64,000 bases of DNA from Deltaproteobacteria bacterium (GTDB lineage: Bacteria > JADJOY01): contig JADJOY010000027.1 in assembly GCA_016713535.1 (NCBI GenBank), positions 62,001 to 126,000 of the forward strand, written 5' to 3'. Positions 8,818 through 18,680 of this stretch are shown piece by piece; the stretch's first letter is position 1, and every line of letters starts with the position of its first letter. The notes beneath the pieces are model-generated. The model was given only the letters and a program-made list of their open reading frames with translations. It was not told the origin of the DNA and searched no databases. Position numbers and translations under genes: made by a program.

Positions 8818-10093
8818 TCCTCCCCAACATCGGGAGCATCGTCGCTTGATGAGAGCGTTCCGCTGAACGCGCTGGCAACCAGTCCGTCGAACAGTGCGGT
8901 CAGTTGGACCGAGCCGGCCCCCACCTTCGCTCGCTGGCTGCGGATCACGCGGAGTGCGTCGACGAACCGCAGTTGACGCTCGACTGGCGGAAGGAGCATC
9001 GGAGCGCCGCGAAGCTGAGTCATGTTGATCGATGCGATTCCGTGGTCTGCTTCGCTGCCCGCAGGAAATACCGCTTGCCTAACTCGCTACCAAGAACCGC
9101 GCTAGCGAACTCCGGAAGCAGCCGAGGGGACACGCAGCGAACCCGGAAGATGTGGTTCTGGTGGATGCAAGGATCGATCTCGCCATGCCAGACCGCGCCG
9201 CGGCCTAGCTTGTCGGGATCGCCACCCTCGGTCAGGAGGACGTCGCCCTCGAGGAGGCGATATCGGCGGATCTCCTCGTGTGAGACCTCGATCGTCTTGA
9301 CGTCGTCGAGACTGATGTGGCCGTCCTGGACGTTCGCGACCCGCATATAGGCAACGACTACCGTTCCACCCTCCGGCAGCTTCCGGCCCTTCGTGATGCC
9401 CGAGGCGATGTCCGTCACGGTGTCTAGCCGAACGGTCGGCCACCTCATCGGGTTCGTGATGGGGTCGCCGAACATATGCAGGAACGTCGCCTGCGCAAGC
9501 TTCTCTGCTAGCTGGACCGATTCGCGGCGCTTGCGGCGGAGGTCGGCGGCGCGGTCGAGGATCTCGGCGATGCGGCGCTGCTCGGCAAGCGGCGGCAGAA
9601 GCACGCGGAACCGCTCGATCGTTGGCATATAGATGGTCTTGTGAGTCGATCCCTGCTTCTCTCGATCGAACAGCCGCTGGGATGCCACGAGCGCCCAGTA
9701 GAGATAGTCGGGGTCGAGCTGGGGCCCACAGACCCAGGCGACGAAGTCCTGGCTCGTCGCCATCTCTCGTCCGAGCACGACAACCTTGCCGACTGAAGCG
9801 GTTCGACACAGCGCGACCGTGTTCTTAGGCAACAGCCGAGCGGACGAGTGATCGATCCCGTCCATCGTGGGATGCTCGCGAGTGTCGAAGATCCGCTTGC
9901 CTTCCAAGAAGCGGATATCCCCAAGCGAGAGCCAAGGAACCGATCCGCCGTCCCAGTAGCCCGGAATTCGCCGGCTAGGCGTGTGGCCGCTTTCCGGTCG
10001 CGCCACCTCGTCGAGCAGCCGCCAGCTCCATCCGCGAGGGTGCGGCGGAAGCCGGAGCGCGGTAGTAACCGGCGTGGCTGGGGCATCACTCAT
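8799..10093 (-). CDS. hsdS: type I restriction enzyme specificity subunit HsdS (one frameshift)
   Basis: HsdS recognises the DNA target for a type I RM complex. It has two target-recognition domains ('GHTPSRRIPGYWDGGSVPWLSLGDI' and 'ASGITKGRKLPEGGTVVVAYMRVANVQDG'). These are separated and followed by the conserved coiled regions, 'LLPPLAEQRRIAEILDRAADLRRKRRE' and 'MLLPPVERQLRFVDALRVI'. The reading breaks near 9040, where one G is missing (ACCACGGAATC instead of ACGGGAATC) between '..LRAAKQTT' and 'GIASINMTQLRGAP'. Repaired length is about 431 residues, normal for the family. The ATG at 10093 overlaps the hsdM stop as ATGA. Unrepaired, the protein would lack its last coiled spacer. Confidence 0.88.
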
Positions 10094-11640
10094 CCCAGCA
10101 TCCCCTCGATCTCGTCGAGGCCCTTGCGAATCTCGTCTTCCAGGGCGCGCAGCCGGGCGAGGATCACCTTGGGGGGGTCGTACTCGACGGCGATGTGGCG
10201 GGTCTCCTTGTAGCGGTTGATGGAGAGGTCGTGCTTGGTGGCCACGATCTCCTCGACCGGGACGAAGAAGGCTTTGGCGGTGCGATCGGTGTCGGTGGCT
10301 GGGTCTCGCTGACGCCAGCGGGTGATGACGTCGGGGATGTCGTTCTCGGCGATCGGGGTGCGCTTGTCGTCGAGGGTGCGGCCGTCGGCCTGCATGTCGT
10401 AGAACCACACCTCCTTGGTGACGCCGCCCTTCACGAAGAAGAGCGCCGCCGTGCTGACGCCAGCGTAGGGCTTGAACACGCCGCTCGGCATCGAGACGAT
10501 GCCCTGAAGCTCGCAGGATTCGAGGAGCAATCTGCGGAGCGCGACGTGGGCCTTCGATGAGCCGAAGAGCACGCCGTCGGGGACGATCACACCGGCGCGA
10601 CCGCCGATGCGAAGGAGATCGATGATGCGAGCGACGAACAACAGCTCGGTCTTCGTGGTGGCGAGCGGGATCCGCTCGGACATGTCGCCTTTGTCGATGC
10701 TGCCCTTGAAGGGCGGATTGGCGAGGGCGACGTCGTAGCGCTCGGCCTGTTCGAAGCGCTTCGAGAGGGTGTCGGCGTAGTCGAGGTTCGGCTGGTCGAT
10801 GCCGTGAAGCAGCAGGTTCATCAGGCCGACCCGCACCATGGTGGAGTCGAAGTCGTAACCGTGGAAGGTGCGCTCCCGCAGCACCTCCCACTGGCGCTGG
10901 TCGGTCAATCGGTCGCCGAGGCCGCGCTCGAACCCGTTCTCGCCGGTCCACCGCTGGTCGGGGCTCGAGTGGGTCTTCAGCACATGCTGGAAGGCACCGA
11001 GCAGGAAGCCGCCGGTGCCGCACGCCGGATCGACGACCATCTCACCGAGCTTGGGATCGACGAGCTCGACCATCAACTGGATGATGTGGCGCGGGGTGCG
11101 GAACTGACCGTTCTTTCCCGCGGTCGCGATCTCCGAGAGCAGGTGCTCGTAGAGGTCGCCCTGGGTGTCGTGGAAGGTTTGCCCCACCTGCCGTTCGCGC
11201 TCGATCTCGGCGTACAGGTCGTCGATCAGCCCCACCGCCTCCACGAGCAGCGAGGCCTTGGGAAGGATGAAGACCGCGTCCTTCATGTGGCGCGCGAACG
11301 GTTGATCGGCACCGCGCAGCGCCTTGATGAACGGGAACACCTTGTCGCGGACATGAACGAGCATCGCGTCGGGGGGCAGGTTCTTGAACCGGCTCCAGCG
11401 CAGCTCGCGCTTCTCGACGAGCTGCCCGGGCACCCACTCGAATGCGCCCGTGAACAACGACTCGTACGGTTGGCCCAGGAACTCAGCGTCCTCCTGGCGC
11501 TTGGCGTCCATCTCGTCGAGGCGGCGCATGAAGAGCAGGTAGGAGATCTGCTCGATCGCGGAGAGTGGATTGGCGATCCCGCCCGACCAGAACCGATTCC
11601 ACAGCGCGTCCACCTTGGCGCGCATGGCTGAGCTCAGCAT
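10090..11640 (-). CDS. hsdM: type I restriction-modification DNA methyltransferase HsdM
   Basis: A 516-residue N6-adenine methyltransferase subunit. It has an N-terminal helical HsdM domain ('LWNRFWSGGIANPLSAIEQISYLLFMRRLDE'), SAM-binding motif I 'DPACGTGGFLLG' at about residue 204 and catalytic motif IV 'NPPF' near residue 290. The conserved 'GQFRTPRHIIQLMVELVDP' precedes motif I. It is intact, with no frameshift, unlike its neighbours. It starts about 31 bases after the repaired fic stop, and its own stop overlaps the hsdS ATG. It acts with HsdS to methylate host DNA and with HsdR to restrict. Confidence 0.95.
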   Translation of the reverse strand: MLSSAMRAKVDALWNRFWSGGIANPLSAIEQISYLLFMRRLDEMDAKRQEDAEFLGQPYESLFTGAFEWVPGQLVEKRELRWSRFKNLPPDAMLVHVRDKVFPFIKALRGADQPFARHMKDAVFILPKASLLVEAVGLIDDLYAEIERERQVGQTFHDTQGDLYEHLLSEIATAGKNGQFRTPRHIIQLMVELVDPKLGEMVVDPACGTGGFLLGAFQHVLKTHSSPDQRWTGENGFERGLGDRLTDQRQWEVLRERTFHGYDFDSTMVRVGLMNLLLHGIDQPNLDYADTLSKRFEQAERYDVALANPPFKGSIDKGDMSERIPLATTKTELLFVARIIDLLRIGGRAGVIVPDGVLFGSSKAHVALRRLLLESCELQGIVSMPSGVFKPYAGVSTAALFFVKGGVTKEVWFYDMQADGRTLDDKRTPIAENDIPDVITRWRQRDPATDTDRTAKAFFVPVEEIVATKHDLSINRYKETRHIAVEYDPPKVILARLRALEDEIRKGLDEIEGMLG

Positions 11641-11671
11641 CGACGAACCTTCCTTTCCTCGGCGCTCGCAC

Positions 11672-12725
11672 TCACGCCATCACCCGTCGCCAGCGCGCGC
11701 CGCGACCGCGGCCCTCGGCCTCGATCGCGCCCTCGTCCCGAAGCGCGCAGCACTACTCGGACGAGGTCGTGACTCACGCCCGGGCAGTCGCGCTGGATGT
11801 CCGAGATGGCAAACGGAGCAAAGCGGCGCGCGACGGCCGCACGCACCTGTTCGGTCTTGCCGCCGCGCCCCGTGTACATCCCCACCCGCTCTTCGAACTC
11901 GCGATAGGCGCGCTGGAGGACGCCCCAGAAGTAGGTGAGCCAGGGATGGGCGTCGTGCGCGCCTTCGTGCCAGCCGGCGGAGCTGCGTTCGAGTGCTTCG
12001 TAATACGAGAGCTTCGAGTCCTCGATGATCCGCTCGAGGCTGAGGTAGCGACCGACCTCGTAGCCGTGGTGATAGAGCAATAGAAGCGTCGCGAGCCGCG
12101 CGACGCGTCCGTTCCCGTCGCCGAACGGGTGGACGCAGAGAAGGTCCAAGATGGCGAGGGGGATCAGTACGAGGGCGGGCACATCGTTCCGCCCAGCAGC
12201 GTCCCGATAAGCGATCTCGAATGCAGACATCGCCGCCGGGGTCTCCACCGCCGAGGTGGGCCGGAATCGGACTCGTGCCTGGGATCCGTCGGCCGTGCGC
12301 TCGACGATCTCGTTGTCAGCCGCCTTGAAACGTCCGCCCTGCCCCGGGTGGTACCGGTACAACGTGCCGTGGAGCTGAAGAAGCACGTTCACGGTGAAGG
12401 GGGCGTGGGGATGGGAGTCGTGGATCATCGCAAGGGCGTCGCGATACCCGGCGATCTCCTGCTCGGAGCGATCCTTCGGTTCGGTCGGCCGGAGAACGAG
12501 TGCCTCGATGCGGTCCCGAGGGGCCACAACGCCCTCGATCCGGTTCGAGGACTCGGAGGACTCGATGATGGCGACTTGCTTCAGCGACTCGAGCGCCTCT
12601 GGGCGCTGGTGTGCGTAGAGGACCTGCCGCCCGCGGGCTTCGCCCAGGGTGGTCAGGGCCGCGGCTTCGGCTGACGAGAAGGAAAGCCGAGCCAGGTAGT
12701 GGAGATCGAGGGACTTCATCGCCAT
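11672..12725 (-). CDS. Fic family protein inside the hsd locus (3' frameshift)
   Basis: Fic proteins transfer AMP or related groups to target proteins. The active-site motif HPFGDGNGRVAR is complete (His about residue 199), with the flap and an N-terminal Fic_N region ahead of it. 'SNRIEG' at residues 60-65 fits the [S/T]xxxE[G/N] inhibitory helix, so the enzyme is probably auto-inhibited. The C-terminal third contains a winged-helix-like segment ('FAISDIQRDCPGVSHDLVRVVLRAL'). Near 11751 one base is missing; repair gives '..LRDEGAIEAEGRGRGARWRRVMA' and a stop at 11672. The unrepaired frame runs to 11634, into hsdM. It sits between hsdR and hsdM, a recurrent place for fic genes. It has its own promoter (12746-12774). 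Confidence 0.88.
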
Positions 12726-12742
12726 TCGAGGGGTTGAATGGC
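12721..12742. promoter_or_regulatory. inverted repeat over the fic start, possible operator
   Basis: GCCATTC and GAATGGC form a perfect 7-bp inverted repeat separated by eight bases. It spans the predicted transcription start and the fic initiation codon. It could be a repressor or autoregulatory site, or an mRNA hairpin hiding the start codon. Confidence 0.45.
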
Positions 12743-12745
12743 ATG

Positions 12746-12774
12746 ATAGTACCCTGATAACCGAAACTACTCAA
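12746..12774 (-). promoter_or_regulatory. sigma-70-type promoter for fic-hsdM-hsdS
   Basis: On the minus strand TTGAGT (-35, bases 12774-12769) and TACTAT (-10, bases 12751-12746) are separated by exactly 17 bases. They lie in an AT-rich 110-base gap between hsdR and fic. The predicted start is only about 14 bases before the fic ATG. It suggests modification genes can be expressed independently of hsdR. Confidence 0.6.
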
Positions 12775-12837
12775 TCAGGCATTATTGTCCATCACCTACC
12801 TCTAATACGGATTTGCTACCCGGTTTCGCCCGAGATC

Positions 12838-15660
12838 CTACGCGACCAACCCCTCCGCCAGGGCGATGACTTCTTCGAGCTGCGGGCCCCCGAAGACGCC
12901 TCTCGCCCCCTTGGGGTGCACCTGGGTGAACGGCGCCCGGATCAGGTCGGCGCGCTGGACGCGTCGGTTCTGAAGCACGAAGGTCCGAAGCGTGCGAAGG
13001 AACTGGATCTGAAGCTCGGTCAGCGTGGTGTGTGAGGCGATGAAACCGTCGATCGTGCGTGTCACGACCTCGGGCCAGGAGGCGAGCCGCTCCAATCCAA
13101 GGACATGCCTGAGCAGCCGCCCGAGCTGAGCAGGACGGACGTCGTATACGCGACAGATCACCTCGGGCGTGATCCCGGGTGATCCCGTCCGCAGAAGATC
13201 GGCGATCTCGCCGAGCTCGGCTTCGGACAGCTCGGCCCCCTCGGCGAGCCGGCTCATCGCCGGGCTTCGTTCGGCGAGCGCTCGCACGTACGCCTCGATA
13301 CGTTCGCGATAGGCGAGCGTTGCGGCCCGCTCGTTCTCGCGTCCGAACTCGACGCCCTCCTTGATCACCGTCAGGTCGTCGATGTCGAGGACCAACATGG
13401 GATCCAGCCGGCGAGCCCGAAATTTCATCAACGGCGCGAGTCGCGCGACCGCGTTGGTGACCTCCCCCGCGGAAAGGCCGAGCCACCATTCAGCGCTTCG
13501 AGCCGGCTCGACCGTTGCGCGCTCGCGGGCCACCGAGTTCACGGTCAGCGGAAGCTCCGCGACCTGAGCACTCAGGGACTCCGCGCACGCCCGCGCCGCG
13601 CCGTCGTGGGCACCGAGCCGGGCGACCAGCAGCTCCACCGCCTCGGTCTCGAAGCGAATCGCCTTGGGCTCGATCGCCGATCGCGCGCGCAACACGGCCG
13701 CGATCACCCCACGAAGGAAGCCGAGATCAGCGGCATCGATCGAATGCCAGAATGCCTCGTCACGGACCTTCGCCAGCTCGGCGGCATGCGCCGCAACGAC
13801 GGCGTTGTTCAGCGGCAGCTCGGCCAGATCCGACCGCAGCCCGTGCGTCGCGAGCACTTCGCCCTCGGGGTCGCCCGCGGCAAGCGCCCTCGAGCTGATC
13901 GAGCCGCGCACGAAAGAGCCGTACTGGAAGGGGAGTGTCGGCGTTCGGCTCCCGCCCCTTGGGCGTCATCTGGAAGAACTCGAAGTTCTCCCAGCAGTCG
14001 ATGATCAGGAAGCGGCTCTTGATCGGACACCACGGTTTGCGCCGATGCTCGTCGGGCAGGACGCGCGTGCCGCGGCCGATCATCTGCCAGAACTTGGTGA
14101 AACTGAACACCGGCTTGGCGAATACGAGGTTCACGACTTCGGGAATGTCGACCCCCGTGTCGAGCATGTCCACGGAGATCGCGACCCGCGGGAAGTCCTG
14201 GTTCTTGAATTGATCGAGCAGGCCGCCCTGGCCATGAACACGGGGATCGGCGGAAACGAGGACGCGCGCCAACTTCCCGCGATGCTCGGGGAAGAGCCGA
14301 TCGAAGGCCTCGGCGAGCCGGTGCGCGTGCGCCTGAGACAGCGCGAAGAAAATCGACTTCCCCGGCACCGTGCCGGTCGGATCCTTGATCGACTCCTCCA
14401 TGAACTCGCGAACGATGAGCGCGTTGGTGCCCGAGTTGGTGACCTTTCGCTCGAGATCGGTGCCTTCGAAGTCGATGTCGTCGGGGTCCTTGCCCTCGGC
14501 GATGAGGCGGCGCTGGACGACCGCCGGCAACGTCCCGCCCTTGATCCCCTCCATCTGAAACTTGGAGCGAACCTTGAGGACCTCGTAGCTCGACAGGTAC
14601 GGCGGGTCGTGCTCGACCGCCTCGTCGAACGAATACGCGAACGTCGGCAGTCCCTGGTCGCAGTCGAAGAGATTGAAGGTGTCGTGGTCGACGTGGTCCT
14701 TCGGAGTCGCAGTGAGCCCGAGCCGCGAGCACGCGAACCAATCCAGCACCGAGCGGTAGACGTTGTAGATCGAGCGGTGGCTCTCATCGGCGATCACCAG
14801 ATCGAAGGAGAAGGGCGAGATGAAGCTAGCCGCGTCGGTGCCCGCCTCGATCAGGTTGAGCATCGTCGGATAGGTGGCACAGTAGAGCCGCCTGCTGTGG
14901 CTCCATTCGGACTCCACTCGGTTGCCGTCGAGTCTCGGCCAGTGGGGCGTCTCCGGTAGGCACTCGCGGAAGGCGTCGATGGCTTGGTCGCGCAATGCGA
15001 CGCGGTCCACCAAGAACAGCACCCGCCTCGCCCAGTGGGCGCGCTGCAATACATCGATGAGCGCCATCGCCGTCCGGGTCTTTCCGGTGCCGGTGGCCAT
15101 CACGAGCAGGAAGTTCGTTCGCCTCGCTTCGATGGCTTCGAGCACGGCTCGGATGGCCTGGACCTGGTAGTCGCGGCCAGCGATCCGAGTGTCGATCGAT
15201 TCCACCGACAACGGACAACGCAGCTCACGGCGTTGATCGAGCCACTCCAGATCGCCCGGCGTCGGAAGTCCGAGCACCCGGACGGGTGGATAGAACTCGG
15301 ACTCCCAGAAGTGGTGCTCGTGCCCGTTGGAGTACAGAACGAACGGAATCCGCCCTCCTGAAGGCGCTGGATGTTCTGCGCGTACTGGAGGGCCTGTTCT
15401 CGGCCTAGGCGCGCATCTTTCGTAGTGCGCTTGGCCTCCAGCACCGCCACGACGCGACCGCGATGGAGCAACGCGTAGTCGACGAACTGTTTGCCTCGAT
15501 GCTCATCTGCCGACTCCGCGGCGATGGGATCGAGCAACCCGGCCCGAACCAGATCGAGCTCGTACTCCTCGGCGACGTGTGATGGATCGCCAACACGCCA
15601 ACCCGCCAAACGGAGTTGGCCGTCGATGAGGGACTTTCGAGTCTCTTGTTCCGTCGTCAC
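12838..15660 (-). CDS. hsdR: type I restriction endonuclease subunit HsdR, EcoEI-like (two frameshifts)
   Basis: The motor and nuclease subunit, about 940 residues after repair. Domains in order: an N-terminal PD-(D/E)xK nuclease ('FVDYALLHRGRVVAVLEAKRT'); a DEAD-type helicase with Walker A 'MATGTGKTRTA', 'ADESHRS' and 'GLTATP'; a helicase C domain ('SVDMLDTGVDIPEVVNLVFAKPVFSFTKFWQMIGRGTR'); and an EcoEI-type C-terminal domain. Breaks lie near 15350 (a missing G before 'IPFVLYSNGHEHHFWESEFYPP') and near 13925 (before 'QYGSFVRGSISSRALA'). The GTG at 15660 is the likely start; no strong ribosome site is visible. It follows the TetR gene by 62 bases on the same strand. Without repair the nuclease and motor would be on separate polypeptides. 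Confidence 0.85.
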
Positions 15661-15722
15661 GAGATGGGGGGCGGGAGGTTGGCAGCGATCGGTGACCGTC
15701 CTTCCACTTCGCTGAGTCGGCT

Positions 15723-16499
15723 CTAGCCCCGGGGGCCGAGGCCCAGGACGAGGTACTTGGCGATCCGCGCCATGAGGCGGCCCACGCTCTCCTCGCGGGC
15801 GATGCGGTCGTCGAGATGACCCTCGATCGCCAGCGCGGCGAGGCCGTGGACGAAGGCCCACGCGGCGAGGCTCAGCTCCTCGATGTCGCCCTCCGCGACG
15901 AAGCCGTCGGACTGCGCATCGAGGAGCGCCTGCACGAACCGCGAGAAGGTCTCGTTCGCGGCCCGATCGAGGCTCGGGTACTGCTTGCGACGGGCGACCA
16001 CCGGGCCGCTCATGACGCGAAAGTGCGCGCCGTGCTCGACCGCGAAGCGTACGTACGCCGCGCCGAGACGGCGCAGCCGTGTCAGGGTGTCGACGTCGCT
16101 GCTGCGAGCGCTCGCCGCGTCCATCTCGCGCCTGAGCGAGACGAAGCCTTGCTCGGCGACCGCGGCCAAGAGCGCGTCCTTGTCGGCGAAGTGGCGATAG
16201 GGAGCGGCCTCGCTCACGCCGGCGCGACGCGCCACGGCGCGCAGCGTGAGCGCCTCGCTGCCCTCGGCGCGCACCAGCTCGAGCGCCGCCGCGACGAGCG
16301 CGTTCGGCAGATCGCCGTGATGGTAGGCGGCGGGAGACGGCGCGCCGCCGCGGCGGGGGCTGGCGCGGGACGGCTCGGAGCGCGGTGGGCGCGCCGGCTT
16401 TGCGGCACGCGCTTTCGTCTCGCGCTCCTCGCCCACGCGGCGCGCGGGGGCGCGGCGGATCGACGGTGGACGTTTGGCGGGAGGCATGGCGGCGGCCAA
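15723..16499 (-). CDS. TetR/AcrR family transcriptional regulator
   Basis: A 258-residue repressor. Residues 1-60 are a basic Pro/Ala/Arg-rich extension. The helix-turn-helix follows ('ALELVRAEGSEALTLRAVARRAGVSEAAPYRHFADKDALLAAVAEQGF'), and the C-terminal ligand domain resembles the TetR_C WHG type ('AYVRFAVEHGAHFRVMSGP', 'LSLAAWAFVHGLAALAIEG'). An alternative ATG lies four codons downstream. It is divergent from the carotenoid oxygenase gene, and a 15-base palindrome of suitable type lies between them, so that gene is the likely target. The ligand is unknown. Confidence 0.9.
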   Translation of the reverse strand: MAAAMPPAKRPPSIRRAPARRVGEERETKARAAKPARPPRSEPSRASPRRGGAPSPAAYHHGDLPNALVAAALELVRAEGSEALTLRAVARRAGVSEAAPYRHFADKDALLAAVAEQGFVSLRREMDAASARSSDVDTLTRLRRLGAAYVRFAVEHGAHFRVMSGPVVARRKQYPSLDRAANETFSRFVQALLDAQSDGFVAEGDIEELSLAAWAFVHGLAALAIEGHLDDRIAREESVGRLMARIAKYLVLGLGPRG

Positions 16500-16599
16500 C
16501 TGTACCGCGCGGCCCCGAGCGCCCGCGACCTCGCCGACCGGGCCGGCCCGCCGGAGGCGGGCCCTCCGGAGCGGACGGCGACCGCGCTACCGGGATCGA

Positions 16600-16800
16600 C
16601 GATCTCGCAGGTGCCAGCGCCGCCGCGTATCGCCGGGCACGCGACGCGTGCCCCTCCGGACCGGATTCGATCGGGAACGACCAACCGGACCCGATCGCCT
16701 GGAGGGCGCCCGCGCCGTCACCGGCGCCAGCGCCAGCGCCGCCGCGTATCGCCGGGCACGCGACGCGTGCCCCTCCCCGCCTCGGGTCCGATCGGCTGGA
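16600..16800. repeat. two palindromic repeat copies between tetR and the carotenoid oxygenase
   Basis: GGGCACGCGACGCGTGCCC occurs at 16635-16653 and 16754-16772, each preceded by CGTATCGCC and followed by CTCC, 119 bases apart. Hairpins of the same style (GGCCCGCC-GGA-GGCGGGCC followed by CTCC) lie near 16540-16566. The remainder of the 415-base gap holds the promoter and operator listed separately. Confidence 0.8.
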
Positions 16801-16816
16801 GTGCGCCCCGCCGCGC

Positions 16817-16845
16817 TTGACTCTCGCGCGGCGCGCCCCGAGAAT
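16817..16845 (+). promoter_or_regulatory. candidate promoter of the carotenoid oxygenase gene
   Basis: TTGACT at 16817-16822 is a good -35 element. The hexamer 17 bases later is GAGAAT (16840-16845), a weak -10 that abuts the AT-rich palindrome at 16846-16860. Repressor binding there would block polymerase. Confidence 0.45.
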
Positions 16846-16860
16846 GTTAACACTGTTAGC
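16846..16860. promoter_or_regulatory. probable TetR operator
   Basis: GTTAACACTGTTAGC is a 15-base palindrome (half-sites GTTAACA and TGTTAGC around one base, one mismatch). It is a striking AT-rich island in very GC-rich DNA and lies 54 bases before the carotenoid oxygenase start. Its size and symmetry fit TetR-family operators. Confidence 0.6.
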
Positions 16861-16914
16861 ACCCCGCACCGCTCGTCACTCGAAGCACGCGCGATCCTCG
16901 CGCGGGAGGCCCCC

Positions 16915-18638
16915 ATGCCGACCGTGACTCACAACCTGTTCTGGGGCTTCGGCGAAGGCGAGCACCGCCTCGACGTCATCGACGGCGCCTGGCCCACCGA
17001 CGTCGAGGGCGCGGTCTTCATCGTCGGCCCCGACAAGCGCCGCCCCGGCGGCCACTGGTTCAACGAGCACGGCCTGCTCTGCAAGATCGACTGCGCCCCC
17101 GACGAGCAGGGCCGCATCCGCGTCCGCCACCGCCTCGTCGACACGCCGATCAAGCGCATCCGCGAGCGCTTCCCGAGCCTCTTCAAGAAGGTGTGGGTGG
17201 TCGAGATGTCGCCGTTCGGCACCTCCAACCTCGCCAACACCAACGTCCAGGTGATCGATGGCCGCCTCTTCGTCGGCTACGACGTCGGCCGCCAGGTGGA
17301 GGTCGACCCCGAGACCCTCGACTTCCTGACGCCGGTCGGCGCCAACGACGAGTGGACCAACGTGACCCCGGCCTGCTCGAGCCGATGGTCTCGGTGGCCG
17401 CCCACCCCGGCCCCGACGAGCGCGAGCACGCGCTGTGGTTCGTCAACTACGTGATGATGCCCATCCCCGGCATCCCGAGCGGCTGCTGGCTCGCGCGCTG
17501 GGACCTCGAGGGCGCGGTGAAGCGCTGGAAGCTCGGCGGCATGACTCCGTTCGACTCGATCCACGACGTCAAGGTCACGCAGGACTACGTGGTCATCACC
17601 GACCTGCCGTTCGTGGTCGAGCCGCAGACCTTCATGGGCGGCAAGCGCCGCCGTGCGGCTCAGGACTTCACGCGCATGTGGATCGTGCGCAAGGCCGACC
17701 TCGAGCGCGCGCGCCCCGAGGACGAGGTGCCGGTCAAGGAGCTCACGATCCCGTACGCGAGCGGCCACATCGCGATCGACTACCGCAACCCCAACGGCGA
17801 GCTGACCGTCTACCTGCAGCACATCGGCGCCGCCGACCTCACCGTCAGCTTCGAGCGCGGCGAGACCGACGCCCGCCACGGCCGCATGATCGACCCCAAC
17901 TTCGAGGGCATGATCAGCCTCGGCCTGCAGCCGCCGATCACCGGCCGCTACCGGATCAAGGCCGAGACCGGTGAGCTTCTCGAGAAGCAGCACTGCTGGG
18001 ACAAGGAGTTCTGGGGCGGCATCCTGTGGAGCCAGAACATCACCCGCGACGACTCGGTCGACCACGCCCAGAACCTCTGGTACGGCGCCCTCGGCTGGGA
18101 CCCCGACATGATCCCGTCGACCATGTGGCGGCTCTACAAGGACTACCCGAACGCGGTGGTGCCGATGGACGCGCTGCCCACCCACTACATCCCCGGCAAG
18201 CTCGGCCGCATCGACCTCGAGACCATGAAGTACGCCGAGTGGTGGGAGTATCCGACCGGCACGTTCCCACACCCGCCCACCTTCGTGCCGCGCAAGAACG
18301 CCAAGCACGACACCGACGGCTACGTGGTCGTGGTGGTGCACCAGGGAGCGCCCAAGGAAGTGCAGATCTTCGACGCCGCGAACCTTTCGCGCGGGCCGCT
18401 CGCGCGCGCCACCGCGCCCACCTTCAACCCGCCGCTCTTGCTCCACTCGTGCTACTACGCGCCGCGGCGCGGACCGCGCAACTCGCGCTACGCCGTCGAC
18501 CCGTACCGTGACGCGTGGGGCGCCCTGCGCGGCTTCTCGCCGAGCCGGATGGGCTCGCTCCTCAAGGCCGCCAAGGGCATGGCCACGATGGCGCGCCGCC
18601 CCGAGAAGGCGCTCTCGATCGCTCGCACCGAGGCATAA
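16915..18638 (+). CDS. carotenoid oxygenase (RPE65/CCD family), one frameshift
   Basis: A non-heme iron enzyme family that cleaves carotenoids, stilbenes or related double bonds. The start ATG at 16915 follows GGGAGG. Family features are 'DVEGAVFIVGPDKRRPGGHWFNEHGLLCKID', 'GTSNLANTNVQVIDGRLFVGYDVG', 'TPFDSIHDVKVTQDYVVITDLPFVV', 'ASGHIAIDYRNPNG' and a late 'DAANLSRGPLARATAPTFNPPLLLHSCYY'; conserved His residues in these blocks are the likely iron ligands. A missing G near 17375 breaks the frame between 'EWTNVTP' and 'LLEPMVSVAAHPGPDEREHALWF'. Repaired length is about 574 residues. It is divergent from, and probably controlled by, the adjacent TetR. The substrate is unknown. Confidence 0.85.
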
Positions 18639-18680
18639 CGAGCTGCGAACGGCTGGAGCGCGCGCACTCCGTCGCGCGCG

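Noticed and set aside
12726-12837. fic as a Doc-type toxin with a missing antitoxin gene
   Set aside because: The protein carries its own N-terminal inhibitory motif and is about 350 residues, the self-inhibited class, so no separate antitoxin is required.
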